Shown in pieces: positions 7,354 through 17,230 of a DNA stretch of 56,096 nt. The DNA is taken from contig NFUN01000168.1 of assembly GCA_002197525.1 (NCBI GenBank), positions 1 through 56,096 on the forward strand, given 5' to 3'. A model generated the notes under the pieces. That model was given only the letters and a program-made list of their open reading frames with translations. It was not told the DNA's origin and ran no database searches. The translations under genes and the position numbers were made by a program. Within the stretch, counting starts at the first letter, position 1. Every line of letters starts with the position of its first letter. The stretch comes from Acidobacteria subdivision 13 bacterium RH2 MAG17b. GTDB taxonomy: Bacteria; Acidobacteriota; Terriglobia; UBA7540.

Positions 7354-10300
7354 TCAGTCAGCGGGCATCGAGCCGTCTTCTTCCACTTCATTGCCGGCCT
7401 GATCTGATCCGGCAGGGTAGCTGCTGTAGCGCTCGAGGAAACTTTCAATCACCTTGCGCTCAGCAGGTGAAACGTCATAGAGCCGGTAGACGATCTCATC
7501 CAGTTCGTCTTCGCCGGAAGCGATCTGGGCGGCGAGACGGCGCGCTTCCTCTCGCGCATTGTCCAGCAAATCGAGCAGCTTCTTGCAGCCCTCCGGCTTG
7601 AGTGGGAGCCGCCATCCCAGCACTTGCTTGAGGGGTATGTTCTTGCGGTGTTGAAGGCGAAGCGCCGCCGCCAAGCATTCGGCGTGCTCGCGATGCTCGA
7701 ATTGAAAGACTTTCGGACTGCCGTATCGCACCTCGTACCCGTAGAGCGTCTTTTCAACCGAGATGGCATCCCGCTCCATAGATACTTGGGCAGATGTCGG
7801 ATGCGCGGTAGAGATATGGCTAATTGTGTCCAACTCATACCGTGAGAGGTCGCGGTCAAAGCTCGCGGGAAAGGCGCCCATTTTGCGGAGCAACTCAGCG
7901 TGTTCGCCTACAGCGGCTGCCAATTCATCAGCCAGAGACGCCAGCCGCAGTGACGAGGCTGATCGCGCGTCCAAAATAGCTTCCGCTAAAGGCAGTTCTT
8001 TCACGAATTGATCGGCGTAAGAATAGAAGCGTCCGCCGTAAACCGAACTTATTTGCTTAATGAGAAAATCGGTCACGCGGGAGTTCAAGAACCCGAGTAA
8101 AGCCTGGAGATTCCCAACTTCGCTCGCGGGTGAAATGCCATAAACGCCACCGCCTTTGCCGCCAGCCTGAAAAACAAACTTTCCATGTTGGTCGAGGGCG
8201 AAAGAGTTCCGCCGCGAGAGGAGTTGAAGCACAAGCTTCGGTTGGAAAAAATAATCCAAATTTTGGGGCCTGGCGGCACCGTACCATACGCGGCCATCCG
8301 GCCTATCTTTTCCATAGCGATGATCCTCGCGTGCTCGAAGCTGCTCCTCGTGCTTACACAGGTATTTCCAAGCGTTGGGGAAGTGGTCTTCCATCAACTG
8401 TAATTTGTCTGGCTCCAAGAACTCAAACTTATCAAGGTTGGCCTTGCAAGGAATCAGATTCCATTCTTCCACGGCATCGCCCTCGAGGGTTCTCCTGCGC
8501 ACATACCGGTCGTAGGGAAACATGACCCACGTGTGCTTCCAGTCGATGGACCAGCGGCCAACATCCTTGCCAAATAGAAACGGCCTCACGGCGACTTTCT
8601 CAATCTCGACGGGTTTGTTGCCGCAACCGCAACCATTCCCTTCGTGTCGCGGCCAGAGTTTTAGCGTATCGCCAAGGTCCTCAGCCTCGTCAAAGACGAG
8701 AATTGCGTCCGCGCCAGTCGCCAAGCCCTGAAAGGCGCCACTCTGGCTCGCCGTGATGTCGATCAGTCTCTTGCCCGGAACCTTTGCGAGCTTATCGAAT
8801 ACTCTTTGCTCATTTGGTGGCATGAGCCACCAGCCGGGTCCCTTGAGGCGGTGGCGGGGAAACTTGAAGACCTCGATGGTGTCGCCGGTCGCCGAGGTCT
8901 CAGGACCAAGCTTCTTGCGCAACTGCTTGAACTCACCGATGACCTCTTGAGCCTCGGCGTCACTGGTAAAAGCTCTGGCCGCTTCCAGACTTCCCTTTTT
9001 ACCCTTGCCGTCACGCTCCGCGATGAGGATGGCCGGATAGTTCAGCGCACCGGCAAAAACGCGGGTATCCCGGAAGTCAAGTAAAACGTCCAGGCGCAGC
9101 GAATCCGGCAAGTGTTCACGAAGCTTCTCGCCGTAATCAACATTGAGAAACCTGTCAGAAAGGATAAAACCCAGACGGCCATTCTTGCCGAGCCAGCCCT
9201 CCTGACCACTTGAGCTTACTGCGCGCTCCAGAAAGGGAACGTAAAGGTCGTAGTTATGCTCCGCCCATTGGTATTTGCCCGCCCAGAACTCTTTAACTTC
9301 CTGCGGAATCTTTTGGATGCGGACATAGGGCGGATTTCCCACCACGAAGTCGTAGCGGCGATCCTGCTTGAGTGAAACTGCCAGCACCAAGTCCTCGATT
9401 GTTTTCAGAAAGCGGCCGTCTTGGTACTTACCCTTCAGCACGCTGACGGTTTCTTCCAGGGCCTGCCGCGCGGGTTCAAGATAAGCGCGCAGTTTGCCGG
9501 CTGGCTCGCCAAAGCGAGCCAGCAGTAAGTCATCGAGTGTGAATCGCTTATCCCGCACACTCTGAAAAAGGCGGGCGAGCGCAGCAATATATTCCTCGAG
9601 ATTTACCACCAGCGCGTGTTCGCGCGCGTCTCCATAGCGCGGCACCTTCACTGACATTTTGACGAAGTCTTTCTTGCCGCCTTTGATGGGCAGGTAAACG
9701 CTCACGTCCAGCGTGGCCTCGTCAAATTGGAGGTTTACCTGTAGCTTGTCCGCAGACTCCTGCGCCCACTCGCCTTCTCTTTCCTCGATGCGCAACGAGT
9801 CGGTGCGGAAAACTGGCAGGCGCACGATGCGGAAATCCGGGTCGTCATAGATGGTCTTGGCATAAAGCGGCAGGATCAAGGCCGCGTAATTGACCTGTGA
9901 CATCAAGACCGCGAAGGGATTGATGTCGAATCCGACAATTCGCAAACCCTCGGTAAGATCGAGGAGGACTTCCTTTGCCTTTGAACCGGCGGGCTGGTTG
10001 TTTAAGTAACGGCGCAGAGCCGCAACCAGGAACGAGCCGGAGCCACAGGCAGGGTCGAGGAGGCGATGGCCCCGTTGGCCCTTGTAACCACACTCGTCAA
10101 GAATGAATTCAATAGCTTCCGGGGGCGTGTAAAACTCGCCGAGAGCCTTGCGGGTGTCACGGTCAAAGTAATGTTGGTAAAGCTCGCCTAGGAAATCCCC
10201 CGAGAGGTCCTCGAAGTTAAACTGGCAGGCTGCCAAAGTTGCTTCGGCCAAGGCGTAAAACAATCCGCGTCCTTCAGGGATGGAGCACTCAAACCACCAG

Positions 10301-11301
10301 TCGAAAATGTCCTGCGAGAAGATGGAGCTGAACAAAGTCTCACTCGCCCGCTCGAAAGAGCGGCGGACGACTTCCAGGTAATGCTCGGGCTTCAACCGGT
10401 CGCGGACTGCCAGCTCGTTCAGGCTGTCCCGAATGCGAGCCATAAAACGAACGTGCGGGAAACGGTGGTCGTCCGCCGCCTTGGCCAGAATCAGGCGCGA
10501 AATGATTGTGTAGGCGGTCTCCAGGGAGAATGAGAACTGCGCAACTTCCGCGCGGGCCTTGCTACCGAGGAACGGCCGCCAGCTTTCCGGCACTTCCTTT
10601 TCCTTTAATTCCCGTGCGTACGTCTTTTGCCAGAATTCATAGGAGCCCCGGGCGAAACCCGAGGAGTCAACGGTCTTGGGAAGCAGCTCCTTGAGCCGGA
10701 GAGTCAGCTTTCCAAATGCAGACTCCGGACGGAGTTGGAAGACTTGAAAGAAAATTCTGGCTGCCTCTGAGTCAGGAGCCGAGACCAGCAACGGGTTCTC
10801 CCGGACAAACTTAAGGTGGTCGGAAACACTCTGGAGCGACTCAAATTGGACCCGTTTCTTCGAAAGCCAGCCCTCGATCCTGGCCGCATCTTGCTCGCTG
10901 AGGTCGGCGAGGCGAAGGCTGAGCTGCTCGGTGAACTCACCGTTGGTACGAGCGTAAAGGACAAAATCGATGCCATTGGTGAGCACGCCGAGGAAAGCCA
11001 ACTGCGGCTTGACGTATTCTTCGAACAGCTTTTCGCGGAATGGTGCGAGAGACCCGGCGGAGGGCTGCTTGAATTCGATCACCGTGCGAACCCGCCCTGC
11101 GAAACCGAGAAGCGCCACGTCATACCGTTTTTGCGACCGGCTGCTTCGCTGGGCCAGGATGTCCACAGTGAAACCCTCGTAGCCCAAGGCGTCGAAAAAG
11201 CCCTTCTCTTGGAATACTTTTTCGACTTCGGCTTCGGTAAGAGAGGTTACTTCGCACGTCCTGCCGATGCTGCGGAGAATTTGTTGGAGTTTGGATGGCA
11301 T
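7354..11301 (-). CDS. Type IIG restriction-modification enzyme (fused nuclease, methylase, specificity)
   Basis: 1315 aa. The N-terminus looks like a PD-(D/E)XK nuclease: Asp61 (RYDVALLGF) and Glu76-x-Lys78 (VIEFKQ). A helical connector leads to an N6-adenine methyltransferase with GEFYTPPEAIEFI (388-400), SAM motif I LLDPACGSGSF (414-424) and catalytic NPPY (656-659). The C-terminal 500 residues resemble a TaqI-like target recognition domain (FLNSRVTDFLIKQISSVYGG). One chain would therefore both methylate and cut a specific site, giving phage or plasmid defence. It stands alone, with no separate S, R or helicase gene nearby. A BREX PglX-type methylase is the main alternative, but no BREX partners are present. 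The reading frame is intact; no clear Shine-Dalgarno precedes the ATG. Confidence 0.85.
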   Translation of the reverse strand: MPSKLQQILRSIGRTCEVTSLTEAEVEKVFQEKGFFDALGYEGFTVDILAQRSSRSQKRYDVALLGFAGRVRTVIEFKQPSAGSLAPFREKLFEEYVKPQLAFLGVLTNGIDFVLYARTNGEFTEQLSLRLADLSEQDAARIEGWLSKKRVQFESLQSVSDHLKFVRENPLLVSAPDSEAARIFFQVFQLRPESAFGKLTLRLKELLPKTVDSSGFARGSYEFWQKTYARELKEKEVPESWRPFLGSKARAEVAQFSFSLETAYTIISRLILAKAADDHRFPHVRFMARIRDSLNELAVRDRLKPEHYLEVVRRSFERASETLFSSIFSQDIFDWWFECSIPEGRGLFYALAEATLAACQFNFEDLSGDFLGELYQHYFDRDTRKALGEFYTPPEAIEFILDECGYKGQRGHRLLDPACGSGSFLVAALRRYLNNQPAGSKAKEVLLDLTEGLRIVGFDINPFAVLMSQVNYAALILPLYAKTIYDDPDFRIVRLPVFRTDSLRIEEREGEWAQESADKLQVNLQFDEATLDVSVYLPIKGGKKDFVKMSVKVPRYGDAREHALVVNLEEYIAALARLFQSVRDKRFTLDDLLLARFGEPAGKLRAYLEPARQALEETVSVLKGKYQDGRFLKTIEDLVLAVSLKQDRRYDFVVGNPPYVRIQKIPQEVKEFWAGKYQWAEHNYDLYVPFLERAVSSSGQEGWLGKNGRLGFILSDRFLNVDYGEKLREHLPDSLRLDVLLDFRDTRVFAGALNYPAILIAERDGKGKKGSLEAARAFTSDAEAQEVIGEFKQLRKKLGPETSATGDTIEVFKFPRHRLKGPGWWLMPPNEQRVFDKLAKVPGKRLIDITASQSGAFQGLATGADAILVFDEAEDLGDTLKLWPRHEGNGCGCGNKPVEIEKVAVRPFLFGKDVGRWSIDWKHTWVMFPYDRYVRRRTLEGDAVEEWNLIPCKANLDKFEFLEPDKLQLMEDHFPNAWKYLCKHEEQLRAREDHRYGKDRPDGRVWYGAARPQNLDYFFQPKLVLQLLSRRNSFALDQHGKFVFQAGGKGGGVYGISPASEVGNLQALLGFLNSRVTDFLIKQISSVYGGRFYSYADQFVKELPLAEAILDARSASSLRLASLADELAAAVGEHAELLRKMGAFPASFDRDLSRYELDTISHISTAHPTSAQVSMERDAISVEKTLYGYEVRYGSPKVFQFEHREHAECLAAALRLQHRKNIPLKQVLGWRLPLKPEGCKKLLDLLDNAREEARRLAAQIASGEDELDEIVYRLYDVSPAERKVIESFLERYSSYPAGSDQAGNEVEEDGSMPAD

Positions 11302-11533
11302 CGAGCGTTGATTCTACCGGTATCAAGCGCGGGAGGCAACGCGGATGTGGAAAAGACCTAGATCTGGAAAAATTGATTTCAGGCTCGCTTCGTTCTTCGC
11401 ACCGGTTGTGCGGTGGAATTGAGTTGCTTCGGGAATGCTGGGTCTGACCGTGAGATGATTAATGGCGATTGGCGGCTTTGACAAATTTGCGCCTTTCGGC
11501 TTACCGTGAACTATTACGTCTGGGAGGATTCAT

Positions 11534-11932
11534 ATGCGTCGATTTTTGGTGTTTTTCGCCGCCATAGTGGTGATGGGGGTTGCAAGCTGCCACAGGATGG
11601 ATTCCAAGGCGGCCATTCAAACAGCGATTGAAGATCACCTCCACCATAACAGCCATTTAATGCTGAACACCTTTACTACTCATTTCGAGAATGTCACTCA
11701 GAATGGCGATACGGCACAGGCGTTGGTTAAGTATCAGAGCAAAAATCTTCCTAACGTCGCCGTGGAGGTAAGTTACGGCCTGAAAAAAATCAACGGGCAA
11801 TGGCAGGTGGTTTCGAGTTCTTCGGGAGGCGGGCAGATGACAAGCCCCGGCAATCCTCACGAGAAGTTGGATCAGGAGAGCAGCCCTGGAGCCGCTGCGC
11901 CCGGCGCTCCCGGCCCCATTGCGAGCCATTAG
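11534..11932 (+). CDS. Small predicted lipoprotein, function unknown
   Basis: 132 aa. A signal peptide (MRRFLVFFAAIVVMGVASC) ends in a lipobox, with Cys19 as probable acylation site, so the protein should be anchored to a membrane facing the periplasm. The mature part has an NTF2/DUF4878-like look (helix, then beta strands with LVKYQSKNLPNVAVEVSYGL and KKINGQWQVV), followed by a Gly/Ser/Pro-rich disordered tail. A GGGAGG lies 7 nt before the ATG. A TTGACA at 11478-11483 may be its -35, but the matching -10 is poor. No functional partner is evident. Confidence 0.7.
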   Translation: MRRFLVFFAAIVVMGVASCHRMDSKAAIQTAIEDHLHHNSHLMLNTFTTHFENVTQNGDTAQALVKYQSKNLPNVAVEVSYGLKKINGQWQVVSSSSGGGQMTSPGNPHEKLDQESSPGAAAPGAPGPIASH

Positions 11933-12008
11933 CCCCGGAATATTCCTGTTTCAAGCTCCCGGATATCAACCATCCATCGCGACTCGCCAACTTCGCCACG
12001 CTTTCAGA

Positions 12009-12126
12009 GGCTGTAGCGGCGGTCTGTGACCGCCGGTCTTTGGTTTTGTAGCGCCCGGGCTTCAGCCCGGCACAGCCTTCAAAATGCCGACCTGAAGGTC
12101 GGCGCTACGGCAAACTGAGTCACTAC
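12009..12126. repeat. Multi-hairpin intergenic repeat
   Basis: Three successive short hairpins (GCGGTctgtgACCGC; CCGGGCttcaGCCCGG; CCGACCtgaaGGTCGG) end with AAACTGAGTCACTAC at 12112-12126. The first hairpin and the end are related to the element at 1996-2102; the left inverted end is missing here. The ending recurs alone at 37649-37663. It lies 35 bp before the oxidoreductase start. Confidence 0.6.
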
Positions 12127-12160
12127 CTCGCAGGCATTACGCTTTTCCGGAGGGGGAACC

Positions 12161-13204
12161 ATGGAAACACTCGGAGTGGCCGTTGTTGGGACTGGTTGGG
12201 TGGCAGGCGAGCACATCCGCGCGTATCAGGCCAATCCGCACACCGAAGTACGGGCCATAGTCAGCCGTAATCGCGACCGGGGTCACGCCAAGGCGGAAGA
12301 GTACGGACTTCAGAACTGCCGCGGCTACGACCTGGACGAGATGCTGGAAGCGCCCGGAATTAACATTGTCTCGATCTGCACCCCGCACCACCTCCACGCC
12401 GAACAGGGCGTGGCGTGCGCGCAGGCGGGAAAGCACTTACTGCTTGAAAAGCCCGTGGCGCTGAATCTGGAAGAACTGAGACGCTTGCAGGCCGCCGTTG
12501 CAGCCGCTAAGGTGCGAACCCTGGTGAGCTTCGTTCTGCGGTGGAATCCGCTCTTCCAAACCATTCGCTCGCTGCTCGCCGAGGGCGTTGTGGGAAAGCT
12601 GTTTTACGGAGAGGTTGATTATTTTCACGCCATCGGACCGCAGTACTCAGGCTACGAATGGAATATCAAGAAGGAGGTGGGCGGAAGCAGCTTGCTCACC
12701 GCCGGCTGCCATGCCGTGGACGGGCTGCGCTGGTTCATGGGGAAAAAGGCGGTGGAAGTCTTTGCCCTGGCCAATTTCAGCGCGCAAAATCCGCTGCACT
12801 ACGAGTATGAACCGAACAGCGTGACGCTGGTGAAATTTGAAGACGGCTCGATGGGCAAAGTAGCTTCGTCCATTGAATGCGTGATGCCTTACACCTTCAA
12901 CATTGAACTTCTCGGCGACGGCGGCACGATCCGCAACAATCAGGTCTTCTCAAAGCGGTGGGCGGGGCAGAATGGGTGGGCGACGATTCCGACGGTTCTG
13001 CCGGACAGCGGCGACGTCCGCCACCATCCGTTTCAGGAGGAGATCGACCACTTTGTTGACTGCATTCTGAACCAGCGCGAGTCTCACGCCAATATTGAGG
13101 ATGCCGCGCTCACCCACGAAATCTGCTTCGCCTCTGAAATCTCCGCGCGCGAAAACCGGCCGGTGCAGTTGCCGCTTCAGCAGGCTGCTGCAGTTGGCCT
13201 GTGA
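12161..13204 (+). CDS. Gfo/Idh/MocA-family NAD(P)-dependent oxidoreductase
   Basis: 347 aa, normal for the family. A Rossmann motif VVGTGWVAGEHIRAY starts at residue 8, and the signature LLEKPVALNLEE is at about 94-105. The C-terminal alpha/beta domain has Lys-containing IKKEVGGSSLL and GCHAVDGLRWF, the usual substrate-site His region. Family members oxidise or reduce sugars, inositols and related hydroxy compounds; the substrate cannot be inferred. A GGAGGGGG lies 5 nt before the ATG. No sugar gene is adjacent; nth is convergent downstream. Confidence 0.9.
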   Translation: METLGVAVVGTGWVAGEHIRAYQANPHTEVRAIVSRNRDRGHAKAEEYGLQNCRGYDLDEMLEAPGINIVSICTPHHLHAEQGVACAQAGKHLLLEKPVALNLEELRRLQAAVAAAKVRTLVSFVLRWNPLFQTIRSLLAEGVVGKLFYGEVDYFHAIGPQYSGYEWNIKKEVGGSSLLTAGCHAVDGLRWFMGKKAVEVFALANFSAQNPLHYEYEPNSVTLVKFEDGSMGKVASSIECVMPYTFNIELLGDGGTIRNNQVFSKRWAGQNGWATIPTVLPDSGDVRHHPFQEEIDHFVDCILNQRESHANIEDAALTHEICFASEISARENRPVQLPLQQAAAVGL

Positions 13205-13295
13205 TGGACCCAAAGCGGACTATGCCATCTGCACACCAGGGACGGTGCGTGGCGCCGCATGGCGGCTTGTGCCATGTGTGCCGTCAAAATTGGTA

Positions 13296-14024
13296 TCAGA
13301 CCGTCTTGTCCGGCGAGTCGCAGATTTTCTCGATGGGGCAATCGGCGCAGAGCGGCTTGCGCGCCTGGCAGATTTTGCGGCCAAACCAGATGATCTGGTG
13401 TGCGAAGGAAATCCAGCGGCTGCGGGGGATAACCTTCATTAAATCTTGCTCCACCTTCTCAGGAGTCTTTCCATTCGAAAGCTTCAATCGGTGCGTGATG
13501 CGGAAGACGTGAGTATCCACCACCACTCCCGCGGGCAAGCCGTATGCAGTGCCCAGCACCACGTTGGCGGTCTTGCGCGCCACGCCCGGAAGCGTCAGCA
13601 ATTCCTCCATGCCTTGCGGGACATTACCGCCGAAATCAGCCACAATCTTCTTCGCCGCACCCACGATGTTTTTGGCTTTGTTGCGGAAAAATCCGGTTGA
13701 GCGGATGTCTTCCGCCAGAACCTCGGGGCGGACGGCGGCAAAGTCCCGGGGCGTGGGGTACTTGCGGAAAAGCTCCGGCGTGACCTTATTCACCCGCGCG
13801 TCTGTGCACTGCGCCGAAAGGATGGTGGCGACGAGAAGCTGAAAGGGATTTTCATGCTTAAGCGCGCATTCGGCGCGCGGGAAGAGATGGTCGAGCGCCG
13901 CGAAAATCTTCACCAGACGCGCGGGGGACGTGTAATTCTTCGCCCGTTTCCGTGGTGTTTTTGTGCTGCCGCGGCTTTCGGTTTTCACCGCGGCGCGGCC
14001 TCTTTTTTTGATTTTGCCAAGCAT
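13296..14024 (-). CDS. nth: Endonuclease III
   Basis: 242 aa from the ATG at 14024. A longer reading to 14069 would run through a TATATT-like promoter element, so the shorter start is preferred. It is a bifunctional DNA glycosylase/AP lyase that removes oxidised pyrimidines. The helix-hairpin-helix LPGVARKTANVVLG carries catalytic Lys151, with Asp170 in VVVDTHVFR. The iron-sulfur motif C-x6-C-x2-C-x5-C is complete at the C-terminus (CQARKPLCADCPIEKIC). The N-terminus has a 30-residue Lys/Arg-rich extension. It is convergent with the oxidoreductase and divergent from the TPR gene. Confidence 0.95.
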   Translation of the reverse strand: MLGKIKKRGRAAVKTESRGSTKTPRKRAKNYTSPARLVKIFAALDHLFPRAECALKHENPFQLLVATILSAQCTDARVNKVTPELFRKYPTPRDFAAVRPEVLAEDIRSTGFFRNKAKNIVGAAKKIVADFGGNVPQGMEELLTLPGVARKTANVVLGTAYGLPAGVVVDTHVFRITHRLKLSNGKTPEKVEQDLMKVIPRSRWISFAHQIIWFGRKICQARKPLCADCPIEKICDSPDKTV

Positions 14025-14178
14025 GGGTTTACTCGGAACCAAGCTAATATAACACGGCGCCAGCCCCACCGCGTTATGACTCGAATTGCTTCGCAGTGGA
14101 TTCCCCGTGCTTTTGACCGGCCCTATCGCCTATGGCATAATTGGAATGCTTAAGTTTAGGCGGGGCGGAATAAACATT

Positions 14179-16260
14179 ATGAATACGGCTTGGAAGGCGG
14201 GGGTCGGCGCGACCCTCTTTTTATTTTGTGCGGGGTGGGCAGGCGGCGCAGCACAGAAAGCGGCCCCCGCTGCGCCGTCCGCGACTACACAAGCCGCGGC
14301 TTCGGCCTCGCCGGACCGGGCTGGCTCCTACTATCACTTTATGCTGGCGCGACGTTACGAGGAGCTGGCAGGCATCTATAACCGCAGTGACTACGTTCAG
14401 CGCGCTATCTCAGAATACAAGCAGGCGATCGCGGACGATCCGGATTCCCTCTTCCTCCACGTTCAGCTTGGCGATTTGTACTGGCGGGTGGGCCAGTCCG
14501 CCGATGGCGTGCGCGAGGCGCAGTTCGTGCTGAAGGCAGATCCGAATAATCTTGACGCGCACCGGCTGCTGGGGGGCATCTACCTGCACGACATGGGATC
14601 CAATCAGGGGCAGCAGAACCAGAAACAAACTCTCGAGAACGCGATCGGGCAGTATGAGGCCATAACGCGCCTTGCGCCGCAGGACACCCGCTCCGCCGTT
14701 CTGCTGGCGCGCCTCTACGCGCTCGACAATCACCCAGCCAAGTCCGAAGCGGTGTTCAAGGAAATTCTCAGTACGCATCCGGATTCCATGGAGGCGCTCA
14801 GCTACCTCGGCAAGCTTTACATCAATCAGGAAAACTACAAAGAAGCCATCGCCTTCTTTAGAAAGATTCCCGCCAACCGCCGGGGCCCGTCCACCTTGGC
14901 GATGCTCGGCATGGCATACGCCCAGACCGGCCGTTTCGGCAAGGCGGCGGCAAATTTCGAGGCGGCCTTGAAGACCGATCCCACCAACACCGACATTCGC
15001 AGGCAATACGCGAGCGCCTTGATGCGCGCCGGCAAGCTGAATGAAGCGAGAGCGGAATACGAAACGGTTCTAAAAGCAGAACCGAACGATGGCGAGAGCT
15101 GCCTGCACCTGGCGCAGATCAATCAAGCGCAGGGGAATTTCGGCGAAGCTGCTAAGCGGTTGAATCAAGCCAGCAAGCTGCTGCCGGGCGACATGGAGGT
15201 GGCTTACCAACAGGCGCTGCTCCAGGCCGCAACCGGAAATGACGCGCAGGCGATTCAGATTCTGCAAGATTTGCTAACCAAGACAGAGAGCGCGACCGGG
15301 AAGTACACCGCGGCGGAAGCCAGCAACCGGGTGGCGTTCCTCGAGCGTTTAGGAGCGATTTACCGCTCAGAGGAAAAGTACGATCAGGCGCTGGCAACGT
15401 TCCGGCAGATCGCGGAACTGGGACCAGGCCAGGCGCCCCGCAGCGAAGAGCTGGTCATTGAAACACTCGATCTCCAAGGCCAGCGCCAGGAGGCGCTTGC
15501 GGAAGCGAATCGCGCCGTGCAGAAGTATCCTAAACAGCGCTCGCTGATTCTTGTGCGGGCTTCTCTGCTTGGTGAACTGGGCCATGTGGACGAGGCGGTG
15601 CAGGAACTCAACGGACTTCTCGGCAGCCAGAAGGCGGGGGAGAACCAGCAGGTTGAGCTGGCCATCGTGCAGGTCTATTCGCAGGCTAAGCGCTATCGCA
15701 AGGCGCAGAGTGAGCTCGAAAAGATTCTGCAAGACAGCCCCCAGCCGGGCGATCAGGAATTTGCGCACTTCCTGCTGGGATCAGTTTACGAGCGGCAGAA
15801 GAAATACGACCTGGCCGAGCAGGAATTCAAGAAAGTGCTGGCCACCGATCCGCTGAACTCGGCCGCCTTTAACTATCTCGGTTACATGCTTGCGGATCGC
15901 GGCGTCGAACTGCAGCAGAGTGTGAACTACATCAAGAAGGCATTGCAGCTTCAGCCCAATAACGGCGCCTACCTGGATAGCCTCGGCTGGGCCTACTTCA
16001 AGATGGCCCGCTACGATCTGGCGCTCGACCCGCTCACGAAGGCCGCCAAACTCCTTGGGAATGATCCTACGGTGCTCGACCACCTGGGCCAGCTCTATTT
16101 GAAGCTCGGGAAGAAGCAAGAAGCTGCGGAGGAATGGCGGCGGGCGCTTAAGCACTGGTCGGGCTCCCCCGATACCGATTTCGACGCTGCCGCGGCGGCC
16201 AAACTTCAGAAGCGCCTGAGCCAGCTTGAGCGCCAGCTTCCGAAAGAGCAGAAGATGTAA
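14179..16260 (+). CDS. Exported tetratricopeptide-repeat protein
   Basis: 693 aa from the ATG at 14179 (MNTAWKAGVGATLFLFCAGW), which gives a proper signal peptide; an in-frame ATG at 14086 would add 31 residues with no family logic. After an Ala/Pro-rich linker the protein is a chain of TPR units from about residue 60 to 650. Typical repeat signatures include AISEYKQAIADDPDSLFLH, ALSYLGKLYINQENYKEAI, and AAFNYLGYMLADRGVELQQS near the C-terminus. The last unit resembles the LDSLGWAYFKMARYDLAL pattern common in didermic envelope TPR proteins. It is probably a periplasmic or outer-membrane-associated scaffold; partners are unknown. It lies 34 bp upstream of ispE, so co-transcription is likely. 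Confidence 0.85.
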   Translation: MNTAWKAGVGATLFLFCAGWAGGAAQKAAPAAPSATTQAAASASPDRAGSYYHFMLARRYEELAGIYNRSDYVQRAISEYKQAIADDPDSLFLHVQLGDLYWRVGQSADGVREAQFVLKADPNNLDAHRLLGGIYLHDMGSNQGQQNQKQTLENAIGQYEAITRLAPQDTRSAVLLARLYALDNHPAKSEAVFKEILSTHPDSMEALSYLGKLYINQENYKEAIAFFRKIPANRRGPSTLAMLGMAYAQTGRFGKAAANFEAALKTDPTNTDIRRQYASALMRAGKLNEARAEYETVLKAEPNDGESCLHLAQINQAQGNFGEAAKRLNQASKLLPGDMEVAYQQALLQAATGNDAQAIQILQDLLTKTESATGKYTAAEASNRVAFLERLGAIYRSEEKYDQALATFRQIAELGPGQAPRSEELVIETLDLQGQRQEALAEANRAVQKYPKQRSLILVRASLLGELGHVDEAVQELNGLLGSQKAGENQQVELAIVQVYSQAKRYRKAQSELEKILQDSPQPGDQEFAHFLLGSVYERQKKYDLAEQEFKKVLATDPLNSAAFNYLGYMLADRGVELQQSVNYIKKALQLQPNNGAYLDSLGWAYFKMARYDLALDPLTKAAKLLGNDPTVLDHLGQLYLKLGKKQEAAEEWRRALKHWSGSPDTDFDAAAAAKLQKRLSQLERQLPKEQKM

Positions 16261-16294
16261 GCGCTGAAGCGGGCCTCCGGTTTGCCGCCCGCAG

Positions 16295-17212
16295 TTGCCG
16301 CCCTTGAACCACTCCATCCGCCTCCGCGCCTTCGCTAAAATCAACCTCGGCCTGAAAGTCCTATTTCGCCGTCCGGACGGCTATCATGAAATCCGGACCA
16401 TATACCATACAATTGCGCTGCACGACCGGCTGGAGCTCACGCTCACCCGCCAACCCGGCATTGTGCTTGATTGCCGGCACTCTTCGGTTCCCACAGGCCG
16501 CGACAACCTGGTTTACCGCGCCTGCGAGTTGTGGAGCGAGGCGCGGAAATTCAAGGGAGGGATCCGAGCCAGACTCGAAAAGCGCATTCCGCCCGGCGGC
16601 GGACTGGGCGGAGGGAGTAGTGACGCCGCTGCCACGCTCATGGGGCTTGAGCGACTCACTGGCAACCGCCTGAACGCCGCGACGCGCTTCCAGATGGCAG
16701 CGAGCCTCGGATCCGACGTGCCGCTCTTTCTGCTGGGAGGCTGTGTTCTTGGCTGCGGGCGAGGTGAAGAAGTGTACCCGCTGGTTGATCTTCCGCCGCG
16801 AAAGTGCTTGGTGGTACATCCCGGATTCCCCGTTTCAACCCCTGAAGCGTACCAGCAGTTAAGCTTACGGTTGACAAGCCGTAAGGAAGGCCGTAAAGTT
16901 AATCTTTTCGGCGTGTGGCCACAGATATCCCTTGAGGATTGGGGACCGGCCGAAAACGACTTTGAGAGTGTCGTTTTCGCGAAGTGGCCAGAACTGGGCG
17001 ACCTTAAGAGCCAGTTCATCCGGGCCGGAGCCGAAACCGCATCGCTGACCGGAAGCGGCTCAGCCGTCTACGCTGTCTTCGATTCCGCCCGAAAACTGAT
17101 TCGAGCTTCCAGAGGCGTTCCGCAGGGGTGGACCGTGTTTCGAACCCGGACCCTCCGCCGGCGTGAATACCACCGCCTTCTGTTTGCGGTGTCACGTGGT
17201 GGGGGCGCGTGA
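16295..17212 (+). CDS. ispE: 4-diphosphocytidyl-2-C-methyl-D-erythritol kinase
   Basis: 305 aa GHMP kinase of the MEP (non-mevalonate) isoprenoid pathway; it phosphorylates the 2-hydroxyl of CDP-methylerythritol. The N-terminus RLRAFAKINLGLKV carries the conserved Lys15, followed by RPDGYHEI. The ATP loop PPGGGLGGGSSDAA is at about 99-112, and the third GHMP motif SLTGSGSAVYAVF is near residue 250. The start is a TTG at 16295; a second TTG at 16304 is equally possible, and neither has a strong Shine-Dalgarno. Placement before tRNA-Gln and prs matches a frequent bacterial ispE-prs linkage. Confidence 0.95.
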   Translation: MPPLNHSIRLRAFAKINLGLKVLFRRPDGYHEIRTIYHTIALHDRLELTLTRQPGIVLDCRHSSVPTGRDNLVYRACELWSEARKFKGGIRARLEKRIPPGGGLGGGSSDAAATLMGLERLTGNRLNAATRFQMAASLGSDVPLFLLGGCVLGCGRGEEVYPLVDLPPRKCLVVHPGFPVSTPEAYQQLSLRLTSRKEGRKVNLFGVWPQISLEDWGPAENDFESVVFAKWPELGDLKSQFIRAGAETASLTGSGSAVYAVFDSARKLIRASRGVPQGWTVFRTRTLRRREYHRLLFAVSRGGGA

Positions 17213-17230
17213 GCGCTTCGCGCGGGTTAC

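Noticed and set aside
7354-11301. BREX or DISARM defence island
   Set aside because: The methylase has no pglZ, brxC, helicase or drm partner on either side.
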